A stretch of 64,000 bases of DNA, from the NCBI GenBank assembly GCA_015061905.1, contig SUVQ01000007.1, positions 82,498 to 146,497 on the forward strand, written 5' to 3'. Of the stretch, positions 46,148 through 53,669 are shown piece after piece. The notes under the pieces were generated by a model that was given only the letters and a program-made list of their open reading frames with translations, searched no databases and was not told where the DNA came from. This DNA is from Verrucomicrobiota bacterium. GTDB lineage: Bacteria; Verrucomicrobiota; Verrucomicrobiia; Opitutales; UBA953. Position numbers and translations under genes: made by a program. Every line of letters starts with the position of its first letter. Positions within the stretch are counted from its first letter, which is position 1.

Positions 46148-46702
46148 ATGGCACGCGCAAATTCTCATTACAATCCCGACGTCGCAATTTTGAAATATCA
46201 GGAAGCGGATATTCCGGAACTGATTGAATCTCTCGATCATGACGCGCTGGTTTTGGTGCTCGACGGTATTCAGGATCCGCACAATCTCGGCGCGATTTTG
46301 CGCACGGCGGATTGCGCGGGCGTCGATTTCGTTGTTTTGACGAAACGCCGTTCCGCCTCGGTTACGGAAACGGTGCGGCGCATTGCCTGCGGCGGCGCGG
46401 AAAGCGTGCCGATTGTTCTCGCAAACAATTTGCGCAACGCGCTCGAAAAGCTGAAAGCCTGCGGCGTATGGGTCGCGGGAACGTCCGACCACAAAACGAG
46501 CAGCTCGATTTACAACGCAAATCTGAAAGGACCGCTCGCCATTGTGATGGGCGCGGAAGGCGACGGGATTCGCCATTTGACCGGGGAAACCTGCGATTTT
46601 CTCGTGCGCATTCCGATGCTCGGTTCCGTGCCGTGCCTGAATGTTTCCGTCGCGACGGGAGTTTGCCTCTTCGAAGCTTTGCGTCAGCGCGGCGTGCGGT
46701 AG
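46148..46702 (+). CDS. TrmH/RlmB-like SPOUT RNA methyltransferase, lacking the N-terminal domain
   Basis: A 184-residue RNA 2'-O-methyltransferase of the SpoU family. Motifs are LDGIQDPHNLGAILRTADCAG (motif 1), IVMGAEGDGI (motif 2) and IPMLGSVPCLNVSVATGVCLFE (motif 3), closest by eye to RlmB. RlmB normally has about 75 extra N-terminal residues forming an RNA-binding domain, which is absent. The ATG at 46148 is preferred; a TTG at 46139 is possible. A MITE-like element ends 42 bases upstream, and an insertion may explain the short form. Confidence 0.88.
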   Translation: MARANSHYNPDVAILKYQEADIPELIESLDHDALVLVLDGIQDPHNLGAILRTADCAGVDFVVLTKRRSASVTETVRRIACGGAESVPIVLANNLRNALEKLKACGVWVAGTSDHKTSSSIYNANLKGPLAIVMGAEGDGIRHLTGETCDFLVRIPMLGSVPCLNVSVATGVCLFEALRQRGVR

Positions 46703-46748
46703 AAAAAAACAGATTTCGGCGTTTGCGGCTTAAAAAGAGAGAGGAATT

Positions 46749-47555
46749 TTGCGCTTGGAGGAGGAAGAAAAAGGAGAGGCGGTTTCGTTGACGGGCGAAA
46801 GCGGGAACGCGTCCGGTGAGATGTCGTTTTGGGAGCATCTTGAGGAGTTGCGCTCAACACTGGCGATTTGCCTCGTGTCGTTTGCCGGGGCGGGAACGCT
46901 GGCTTTGGTTTTTTCTAAGCCGATTTTTGAAATTCTGCGCCTGCCGTTGGAGCGGGCGTCGGGGATTCCCGAAAAAGAAACGCAGGTGCTGACGGTGATG
47001 CGTTTCATGGATACGTTTTCGATTCTGTTTTACATTGCCGTGCTGGGCGGGATTTTTTTTGCGGGACCGTTCGTGCTTTATCGGATCGGAAAGTTTGTGG
47101 CTCCGGCGTTTTCCGTAAAGGAGCGTTCCCGCTTGGTTTCGTTTTGCGCTGTTTCGAGCGGGCTTTTCCTTGCGGGGGCGGCAGTTGCGTTTTTTTTGTT
47201 GGCTCCGGTTTCGGTGTCGCTTCCGTATCGGATTGCGGAGCACTTGGGTTTGCAGATGAATTGGCTCGCGGAAGATTATTATTTTTTTGTGGTCGCGTTG
47301 GTGCTTTTTTCCGGATTGATGTTTGAGCTTCCGCTGGCGGTGGGATTTTTGCTGTATGCGGAGTTAGTTTCCACGGAAACGCTTTTGGAAAAATGGCGCT
47401 GGGTGTTGTCGGGGATTCTTGTTTGCGTTCTCGTCGTTTCGCCGATCGGCGATCCCGTGGCACTGGTGGCGTTTTCCGGCCTGCTTTTCGGGCTGTATTT
47501 GGCGGCGGTTTTTGTCGGGGATTTCTTTTTGAAACGAAAAACCGACGGCCGATAA
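46749..47555 (+). CDS. tatC: Sec-independent protein translocase TatC
   Basis: The core membrane subunit of the twin-arginine export pathway, 268 residues with six predicted helices. The family hallmark is MSFWEHLEELRSTLAIC near the N-terminus; FSILFYIAVLGGIFFAGPFVLY and the last helices (VLVVSPIGDPVALVAFSGLL) also match. The start is uncertain. A TTG at 46749 has a good GAGAGAGGA site. The next in-frame ATG at 46821 gives the more usual N-terminus MSFWEHLEELR but no clear site. tatA/B are not in the window. Confidence 0.92.
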   Translation: MRLEEEEKGEAVSLTGESGNASGEMSFWEHLEELRSTLAICLVSFAGAGTLALVFSKPIFEILRLPLERASGIPEKETQVLTVMRFMDTFSILFYIAVLGGIFFAGPFVLYRIGKFVAPAFSVKERSRLVSFCAVSSGLFLAGAAVAFFLLAPVSVSLPYRIAEHLGLQMNWLAEDYYFFVVALVLFSGLMFELPLAVGFLLYAELVSTETLLEKWRWVLSGILVCVLVVSPIGDPVALVAFSGLLFGLYLAAVFVGDFFLKRKTDGR

Positions 47556-47594
47556 AAGTTTTTTTTTAAGTAGTTCTCACGGAGACCGTCCGTA

Positions 47595-47700
47595 TAAAAA
47601 TCGCGCAAAGCCGCAAAGTTATTTGGAAGATAAAAAAACTAACTACGAATAAAAACTTCGCGTCTTGGCGTCTTTGCGCGAAGAAATAAAAAAAATTACC
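47595..47700. repeat. Mosaic intergenic repeat cluster, copy 7
   Basis: ATCGCGCAAAGCCGCAAAG, ACTACGAATAAAAAC and CTTGGCGTCTTTGCGCGA are the same modules as in the other clusters. It lies just before a PEP-CTERM promoter block, as at 11540. Confidence 0.7.
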
Positions 47701-47717
47701 AAAATGGTAAAAATAAT

Positions 47718-47747
47718 TTGACGGATTGCTTTTTTTTTTGCGAAAAT
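47718..47747 (+). promoter_or_regulatory. Conserved PEP-CTERM promoter-like element
   Basis: TTGACG (47718-47723), a T-tract and GCGAAAATG follow, with GAAAAT at 47742-47747 after 18 bases. The palindromic leader sequence at 47774-47790 follows, as in the gene at 11878. Confidence 0.58.
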
Positions 47748-47830
47748 GCGAACGATATTTGAGTCAAATTTGTCCGGGAACGGTTCTCGGAAGGCTCAAA
47801 TTTAAAAACACACAGATTAGAAAAACACAC

Positions 47831-48730
47831 ATGAAAAACACATTATTAATCACAACTCTCCTCGCCGCGGGAACGCTTGGCGCAAGTGCGGAAAGAGACT
47901 TAACAGATAAACTCGGAGCAACCGAAGCCGGAAAGTATGAATACGGAGCGGATTCTCTCTTGGGAAACCATAGTGTAAAAGGCTCGAATCCTTATTCTCA
48001 AGTCACGAACTACGCATGGAACGGGACGACAATTAATCTAGGGCAAGATGCGCGCTGGGAGCTTACATTTACGGTTAGTTCTACTGCCGCTTATGGTGCA
48101 TTGCCTCTTATTAATCTTTATTTAGCCGCTCCGAATAATTCTATTGTTTACGGTAATTATTATTTAAATACCGGAAGAGGAGCTGCAGCTGTTTTTCATT
48201 TTTCGGGAGATGTCTCACAAAGCGATACCCGCGTCGGAAGCAACAGTTACATTCTCAGTGATTATCTTGACTCTCATCAAGGCGGTTCTGTTAGTGTCGT
48301 CGATGGTAATTACAAAGAAACCGTTTATGCCGGAGGGAATCTTCCGAGTGGCATTCACCGATATTCAATCATTATTGAATCGTTTGCCGATCAGAGCAAA
48401 AACGATTTGATAATGTTTACTTACGACAACTGGAACGACCATAGCGGAGAGTCCAAATCCGGTGTTTTTGCCATAGATGATAGTTTTGGCGGGATTAACG
48501 TGAATAGGGAATTAACGGTCGGGTGTCTTGTTGATGAGTGCACTGCAGATATTACTCTGAATAATGTGACGTTGACGAAAGCGACACGTAGCTTTGTTGC
48601 GAATCCGCCTCCTACGCCGCCGACACCTACTCCGCCTGCGGCACCTGAGGTGCCTGAGCCGTCGGCGTTCGGGTTGTTGGCGGGAGCGGGCGCGCTTGCG
48701 CTTGTGGCGTCGCGTCGCCGTCGCCGATGA
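47831..48730 (+). CDS. PEP-CTERM sorting domain protein (fourth)
   Basis: A 299-residue exported protein starting MKNTLLITTLLAAGTLGASA. The upstream extension of the frame is rejected because the promoter and leader elements lie in it. The middle is beta-rich and related to the protein at 11878 (shared DARWELTF-type strand, glycine-rich turns and IIESFAD). A Pro/Thr linker precedes the tail VPEPSAFGLLAGAGALALVA with terminal arginines. Function is unknown. Its promoter, leader palindrome and repeats match the 11878 locus, so they are paralogous units. Confidence 0.88.
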   Translation: MKNTLLITTLLAAGTLGASAERDLTDKLGATEAGKYEYGADSLLGNHSVKGSNPYSQVTNYAWNGTTINLGQDARWELTFTVSSTAAYGALPLINLYLAAPNNSIVYGNYYLNTGRGAAAVFHFSGDVSQSDTRVGSNSYILSDYLDSHQGGSVSVVDGNYKETVYAGGNLPSGIHRYSIIIESFADQSKNDLIMFTYDNWNDHSGESKSGVFAIDDSFGGINVNRELTVGCLVDECTADITLNNVTLTKATRSFVANPPPTPPTPTPPAAPEVPEPSAFGLLAGAGALALVASRRRRR

Positions 48731-48751
48731 GTTCGGGTTTTCCCGGACGTA

Positions 48752-48787
48752 AAAAAACTCCGCAGGAGAAATTCTGCGGAGTTTTTT
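48752..48787. terminator. Bidirectional terminator between PEP-CTERM gene and rpmB
   Basis: AAAAAACTCCGCAG and CTGCGGAGTTTTTT form a perfect stem around GAGAAATT. A- and T-runs on both sides fit convergent genes. The stem does not carry the CGGGAACG motif. Confidence 0.88.
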
Positions 48788-48824
48788 GCGTTCCCGTGCG
48801 GGGAACATGATTCGCCGAAGCGGA

Positions 48825-49055
48825 TTAGACTTTTTCGACGAGACCAGCCTTGAGGGCTTTCACGGAAATCCAAAGGCGCTTGATGCTACCGTTCGGAAGT
48901 TTCACGCGGATGCGTTGAAGATTCGGACGGAACGTGCGCTTCGTTTGCTTAACGAGCTGAAGACCGATACCTCCGCTTTTCTTGCTTTGACCTTTGTGGA
49001 CGATGCGGCGACCCTTAACCGGACGCTTGCCTGTAACTGCGCAAACTCGTGACAT
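48825..49055 (-). CDS. rpmB: 50S ribosomal protein L28
   Basis: A 76-residue basic ribosomal protein. It begins MSRVCAVTGKRPVKG, contains the KKSGGIGLQLVKQTKRTFRPN region and ends KRLWISVKALKAGLVEKV, as expected for L28. It is transcribed away from rpsU with a 182-base gap between them. Confidence 0.96.
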   Translation of the reverse strand: MSRVCAVTGKRPVKGRRIVHKGQSKKSGGIGLQLVKQTKRTFRPNLQRIRVKLPNGSIKRLWISVKALKAGLVEKV

Positions 49056-49166
49056 GATTCTTATCTCTCTTGCGTTTTATGTTAAATTTTGAAAATGAAG
49101 CACAAGCATCTACAAAAAGAAGATTCAAGGCAAGAACTTTTTTGTATTTTGCCTAAAAAAAAAGAT

Positions 49167-49195
49167 TTGACGCGTTCCCGTGAAAAATCCATATT
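49167..49195 (+). promoter_or_regulatory. Probable promoter of rpsU
   Basis: TTGACG (49167-49172) and CATATT (49190-49195) are separated by 17 bases, 43 bases before the rpsU start. One CGTTCCCG motif lies in the spacer. Confidence 0.5.
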
Positions 49196-49237
49196 CGCTT
49201 TTCCTTTTTAACCAATTTTCAAACAAACAGAAATCCA

Positions 49238-49438
49238 ATGCCCGTAGAAATCAAGATTCGCAAAGGTGAAAGCATGGACAAGGCGATTCGCCGCATGAAG
49301 AAAAAACTCGATCGCGAAAACATCATTCGCGACGTTCGTGCGAAGCGCTACTTCGAAAAACCGTGTGAAGAACGCCGCCGCAAGAAAAAAGTTCAGGCGT
49401 TCAATAATATGCTCCGCCAGCGCTACGAAAATATGTAA
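49238..49438 (+). CDS. rpsU: 30S ribosomal protein S21
   Basis: A 66-residue, strongly basic protein. MPVEIKIRKGESMDKAIRRM and the C-terminal ERRRKKKVQAFNNMLRQRY match S21. It is followed after 45 bases by a small basic protein typical of this phylum. Confidence 0.95.
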   Translation: MPVEIKIRKGESMDKAIRRMKKKLDRENIIRDVRAKRYFEKPCEERRRKKKVQAFNNMLRQRYENM

Positions 49439-49483
49439 TTCGCTTATTCGGCGATAAACCTCGTTAAATACAAAGGAATTATC

Positions 49484-49642
49484 ATGTCTCAGCACAACAG
49501 TTTCAAGAGCGCGGCGGCAGGTTCTACGAATCGCACCGTTCTCAAACGTTTTGAACGCATCGATTTGCTCAAAAAACGCGGACAGTGGGATGAAAAGCGC
49601 ACGCGCTTGACCAATCTCCCGAAAACGCGTCCGGAAGCCTAA
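49484..49642 (+). CDS. Small basic protein of Verrucomicrobia/Chlamydiae type
   Basis: A 52-residue protein reading MSQHNSFKSAAAGSTNRTVL, then KRFERIDLLKKRGQWDEKR and ending LTNLPKTRPEA. It matches the short conserved family described as a small basic protein of Verrucomicrobia and Chlamydiae (TIGR04137 as I remember it), a useful marker for the phylum. It is co-directional with rpsU, and a terminator follows it. A ribosome-related role is inferred from charge and context. Confidence 0.85.
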   Translation: MSQHNSFKSAAAGSTNRTVLKRFERIDLLKKRGQWDEKRTRLTNLPKTRPEA

Positions 49643-49654
49643 TTGCTTCTTCCG

Positions 49655-49697
49655 AAAAAAAGCCTCTGTCGGATTTTTCCGCAGAGGCTTTTTTTAT
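49655..49697 (+). terminator. Intrinsic terminator after the small basic protein
   Basis: AGCCTCTG...CGGA pairs with TCCG CAGAGGCT with one bulged base, followed by seven T residues. It ends the rpsU transcript. Confidence 0.85.
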
Positions 49698-49846
49698 TTT
49701 TCCCGGTTGCGGAAAATAATTTTGCTTCGCGCGGGAACGAAAAAACAGGCGTTTCTTGCACAAGATTGTGATGCCTCATTCTTTTTTTTTACAAAATCGG
49801 TAGTAATACTGGACTGGTGGTTATTGTCGGGGTATTTTAGTCGCTG

Positions 49847-51481
49847 ATGAAAGAAATACCCCTTCCTGAATTATTTGTTGGCATCGCGTTGTCAGCGTTT
49901 GCTTTTCCTCTTACATCGCAGGCGATGAATATCACGTTCGTCGGCGATTCGATAACACAAGGCGGAAGTTTCCTGAGCGGTGCTGTTGCAAGTTATCGTT
50001 ATTCTCTTTTCAAAAATTTTGTCGATAACGACGTGGATTTTACTCCGATGGGAATGACACAAGGGGCGGCAAAAGGAATAGATGTTTCTTCTCTGACTCC
50101 GGCTTATCGCGGTGTCGCATTTTCTAATGTTTCGGAAGCTGCCGCGAGCGGGCGTTCCTATCAATACGGCGGGCACGCGCAAAGCTCCGCTTATAAAGCG
50201 GATCCCGGGACAGTTCAGCCGGAGAAAAATCGGGGTCCCGTAACAATCAAGCTCGGGCAAAACGATTTATTTACGGGAACGCCGGACACGTATTATAACG
50301 GGAACGTGCTGACAACTTACAAAGGCGATACGTATCAATCCCTTTACGGCGAGAAAAAAGCGGAAACTCTTTGTGTGATGATTGGGATCAACGATCTTTA
50401 TGACGGGTGTTCCAATGAGGATATTCTCGGGAATGTTCAAAATATCGTTAAAGCCTATCAGGCTTACAACCCGAACATTCGCGTGCATCTTTTTGAATTG
50501 CTTCCGACCGCAAAAAACAACGGCACGGGAACGAATGGTAAAAACAATTATTTCTCCTATAATGAAGCCTTACGAGCCGTCGGCGAAACTTGGAGCACGG
50601 GAACGTCAAGAGTAACCGTTGATAATATTTCCTCCGGGTTTTATGCGGAAAGCGGTGCGATGGTGGATACTGCGGGCGGCGCACACCCCAACAGGCAGGG
50701 GGAACTTATCGTCGCCGGGAATATTGCTCGCGTGCTCGGCGTCGGACAACGCAACGCGGGGTTGACTCGGCGCGGCGGCGAGGATTTGTCTTCTCACGTT
50801 GTTTTTGAATCAAATGAATCCGGTATAAAGGTAAAAACCTCTGTTAATGCACAGGAAAAATCGTTTTCGCAAAGCGGGAACGGGTTTGCTTTAAGCGCGG
50901 ACGGCAATTTGTCCCTAAAAACGGCGTTGTCCGGCGGGCACGATTTGCGTTTGAGTTGGGACCTGTCCGGCATCGCACATGAATTTACGGTCTCGTTTTC
51001 GATAAAAATGGGAAAGACAGAATCGGAAAACAACGCTTTCGGGATGATTTTCGGCAACGGCGTGTCTGCCGGTCTCCTTTATGTGCGCGAATACGGAATT
51101 TTTTGGGATGGCACACTCCTTTACGGCTCGGATACGCTTGGGGATACGGCACACAATACGTTTGATGCGACCGCTGATTTTAACGATGTAACCGTCGCGT
51201 ATTTGAACGGAAATTCCGGAGTGGATGCCGGATATTACGTCTGGTTGGGAGACCGGCTCATCGGAGAAGCATTGAACTCCGTTAGCGGTGTGTCTTCTCA
51301 TAAAGATAAAATTTTGTTTGGCGATATCGGCAGTCGCTGGATTACGGATTGTGAGTTGGCGGCGTTGAGTTTTGATGTCGGCACGGCATGGGCGCCTTCA
51401 ACAATTCCCGAGCCGTCGACGTTCGGGCTATTGGCAGGCGTGGGTGCGCTTATGCTTGCGACATCACGTCGCCGTCGCTAA
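49847..51481 (+). CDS. SGNH/GDSL hydrolase with PEP-CTERM tail
   Basis: A 544-residue exported protein. A signal peptide (FVGIALSAFAFPLTSQA) is followed by an SGNH hydrolase domain: block I ITFVGDSITQGG with the catalytic Ser, block III GINDLYDG, and the Asp-His pair in VDTAGGAHPNRQGE near residue 280. A second, beta-rich domain (about residues 310-510) looks like a lectin-type sandwich. The end is IPEPSTFGLLAGVGALMLAT with terminal arginines. It is likely a surface esterase, perhaps acting on acetylated polysaccharide (inference). The signal peptide and promoter differ from the other four PEP-CTERM genes. A motif terminator follows. Confidence 0.9.
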   Translation: MKEIPLPELFVGIALSAFAFPLTSQAMNITFVGDSITQGGSFLSGAVASYRYSLFKNFVDNDVDFTPMGMTQGAAKGIDVSSLTPAYRGVAFSNVSEAAASGRSYQYGGHAQSSAYKADPGTVQPEKNRGPVTIKLGQNDLFTGTPDTYYNGNVLTTYKGDTYQSLYGEKKAETLCVMIGINDLYDGCSNEDILGNVQNIVKAYQAYNPNIRVHLFELLPTAKNNGTGTNGKNNYFSYNEALRAVGETWSTGTSRVTVDNISSGFYAESGAMVDTAGGAHPNRQGELIVAGNIARVLGVGQRNAGLTRRGGEDLSSHVVFESNESGIKVKTSVNAQEKSFSQSGNGFALSADGNLSLKTALSGGHDLRLSWDLSGIAHEFTVSFSIKMGKTESENNAFGMIFGNGVSAGLLYVREYGIFWDGTLLYGSDTLGDTAHNTFDATADFNDVTVAYLNGNSGVDAGYYVWLGDRLIGEALNSVSGVSSHKDKILFGDIGSRWITDCELAALSFDVGTAWAPSTIPEPSTFGLLAGVGALMLATSRRRR

Positions 51482-51498
51482 TGAGAGTTTAAAGAAGC

Positions 51499-51536
51499 GC
51501 GTTCCCGTGATGAATTTCACGGGAACGTTTTTTTTT
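51499..51536 (+). terminator. Intrinsic terminator made of a CGTTCCCG/CGGGAACG pair
   Basis: GCGTTCCCGTGA pairs with TCACGGGAACG around TGAATT, followed by a T-run. It ends the SGNH hydrolase gene. Confidence 0.87.
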
Positions 51537-51550
51537 CAGAAACTTTATGC

Positions 51551-51596
51551 CTTCTTTAATCTTTAACCTTTAATCCTTAATCTTTAATCTCTTCAT
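51551..51596. repeat. TCTTTAA short tandem repeat before argH
   Basis: Imperfect units of TCTTTAA(C/T) run up to the argH start codon, leaving it with a pyrimidine-rich leader and no Shine-Dalgarno site. The reverse complement of the same type (GGAGATTAAAGATTAGAG) occurs at 60057-60074. Confidence 0.6.
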
Positions 51597-51599
51597 TCC

Positions 51600-53033
51600 A
51601 TGGCAAAGAAAACTTCGACGACGAAAAAAACGGCGGCTCGCAAAGAGCAGGCAACTTGGGGCGGACGCTTTTCGCAAGGTCCCGCAGAGCTGATGCTCAA
51701 ATTCAGCGAAAGCGTTTCGTTCGACGCGCGGCTCGCGCCGTTCGACGTCGCGGGAAGCAAGGCTCAGGCGAAAATGCTCGCCCATGTCGGAATCATTTCG
51801 AAAAAAGAATGCAACGACATCGTGCGCGGGCTTGACGCGATTTTGAAGGAAATCGAAGCCGGAAAATTCGAGTGGAACATCGCGCTCGAAGACGTGCACA
51901 TGAACATCGAGCAGGCGCTGACGAAGCGCGTTCCCGCCGCCGCGAAACTGCACACGGCGCGTTCCCGCAACGACCAGGTCGCGACCGATATGCGCCTGTT
52001 TTTCAAAGACGCGAGCGCGAAAATTTTTGAAAAACTCGGCGCGCTGATGAACACGCTTCTCGATGTCACAGCGCGTAATCAGGACGTTTACATTCCCGGC
52101 TTCACGCACCTGCAACGTGCCCAGCCGGTTTCCGTCGCGCATCATTTGCTCGCCTACGTCGAAATGTTTTCGCGCGACCGCGAGCGTTTCGCCGCCGTGT
52201 TTGACCACGCGAACTGGTCGCCGCTCGGCTCGGGCGCAATCGCGGGAACGACGCTTCCGATCGACCGCGAATTTTCCGCCGTCGCCATGGATTTTGTCGA
52301 CGACCGCGGGAACGCGCGCGTAACGCGCAACAGCATGGACGCCGTTTCCGACCGCGACACGTTTATCGAATTTGCATCGGCGTGCGCGCTTTGCGGCGTG
52401 CATTTTTCGCGCATTGCGGAAGATTTGATTTTGTGGAATTCCTCGGAGTTCGGCTTCGTCTCGCTTCCCGACACGTTTACGACGGGCTCGTCGCTCATGC
52501 CGCAGAAGAAAAACCCGGACTCGCTCGAACTGCTTCGCGGGAAATCCGCGCGCTTGCACGGCAATTTGGTCGCGCTCGTTACGATGGTTAAAGGCTTGCC
52601 GCTGACTTACAATCGCGATTTACAGGAAGACAAACCGCCCGTGTTTGATTCTTTTGATACGGTGATGATTTCGCTCGATGTGCTGCGCGAAACGCTCGCG
52701 GGAGCGTCGATGCGCGCGGAGCGTTGCGCGGCGGCGGTTGCCGATCCGCTTTTGCTCGCGACGGACGTGGCGGATTATCTCGTGCGTGCGGGCGTGCCGT
52801 TCCGCGAGGCGCATCACGTTGTCGGGCATTTGGTTGCGCTTGCCGAAAAAGAAGGCGTTCCGCTGAATGCGCTCCCGTTTGAAAAAGTGAAAAAAGTGCA
52901 CCCGAAACTGGGGGAAGATTGGGTGAAGGTTTTTGATTTAAAAACGGCGATGGCGTCGCGGGAACGCGTCGGCATGCCCGGCCCGAAGCAGGTGAAAAAG
53001 CAGATTCTCGACTGGCGCAAACGCCTGGCTTGA
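51600..53033 (+). CDS. argH: Argininosuccinate lyase
   Basis: The last step of arginine synthesis, splitting argininosuccinate into arginine and fumarate. 477 residues. The signature loop is [16 protein letters not shown], and the conserved [16 protein letters not shown] and [16 protein letters not shown] segments are present. The N-terminus has an added lysine-rich stretch ([13 protein letters not shown]) before [11 protein letters not shown]. The CGTTCCCG motif occurs five times in the gene in several frames, including over the codons of the ARSRND site. Confidence 0.97.
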   Translation: MAKKTSTTKKTAARKEQATWGGRFSQGPAELMLKFSESVSFDARLAPFDVAGSKAQAKMLAHVGIISKKECNDIVRGLDAILKEIEAGKFEWNIALEDVHMNIEQALTKRVPAAAKLHTARSRNDQVATDMRLFFKDASAKIFEKLGALMNTLLDVTARNQDVYIPGFTHLQRAQPVSVAHHLLAYVEMFSRDRERFAAVFDHANWSPLGSGAIAGTTLPIDREFSAVAMDFVDDRGNARVTRNSMDAVSDRDTFIEFASACALCGVHFSRIAEDLILWNSSEFGFVSLPDTFTTGSSLMPQKKNPDSLELLRGKSARLHGNLVALVTMVKGLPLTYNRDLQEDKPPVFDSFDTVMISLDVLRETLAGASMRAERCAAAVADPLLLATDVADYLVRAGVPFREAHHVVGHLVALAEKEGVPLNALPFEKVKKVHPKLGEDWVKVFDLKTAMASRERVGMPGPKQVKKQILDWRKRLA

Positions 53034-53072
53034 TTTTCCTCTCCGGCGCGGGAACGCGAATTTTTCCCGGGG

Positions 53073-53585
53073 TTAGAGATTTTTGCCGAGGTCTTCTCGC
53101 ATGAAGGCGACAACGTCTTTAAAGCGAGCGATGTTTTCCGGATTCGCCGCCATGAGGGTTTCGTGTGCTTGAAGAATTGTGCCGTTGCAAGCCGGGGCCG
53201 CAGATTTTTCTTCCATTTTTAAATTGAGAAGCGCGGTGGCTGCCGGGTGGCTTTCTCCTTCCGGCAGAAGCGTGAGAAGTTCCGGCAAGCCGAGATTGGT
53301 GATAACGTCTCGGATGCGGCCGGTCGCATTTTGAAGGTAAATTTCGCCGTTGATTTTCCGGAAGTCGGTTGCGGCTCCGGCGATGAGCCCGAGCACGGTG
53401 CTGTCGATGCTTGCGCAGTTTTTCAGGTCGATGATAAGGACGCGGCGTCCGCTTTGCGGAGCGGCTTCAAGAAATTCGCCGAACGCCCGGCAAGTGGTGT
53501 AGGTGGCGCGTCCTTGGATGAGCACCAAAAAAGCGTCTCCGCCGGTTGCGACGGAATAGGAAGTGTTTGTGTTTTGGGTATTCAT
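53073..53585 (-). CDS. STAS-domain protein (anti-sigma factor antagonist-like)
   Basis: A 170-residue protein with a STAS domain over about residues 10-110. The core VLIIDLKNCASIDSTVLGLI includes the serine after Asp that is phosphorylated in SpoIIAA-type regulators. It has about 55 additional C-terminal residues of unknown role. No partner kinase or sigma factor lies next to it. It may regulate a sigma factor or act as a signalling module. Confidence 0.85.
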   Translation of the reverse strand: MNTQNTNTSYSVATGGDAFLVLIQGRATYTTCRAFGEFLEAAPQSGRRVLIIDLKNCASIDSTVLGLIAGAATDFRKINGEIYLQNATGRIRDVITNLGLPELLTLLPEGESHPAATALLNLKMEEKSAAPACNGTILQAHETLMAANPENIARFKDVVAFMREDLGKNL

Positions 53586-53669
53586 GTTTTTGTGAAAATA
53601 GGTAAACAGAAGCCTTAGAAACTGCCGCAGGGCGGGAACGCAAATTTTTGCGCCGAGCGCGCCGAGTTT

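Noticed and set aside
11540..47700. CRISPR array
   Set aside because: The intergenic repeats have unequal units and no regular spacers, and no cas gene was seen.
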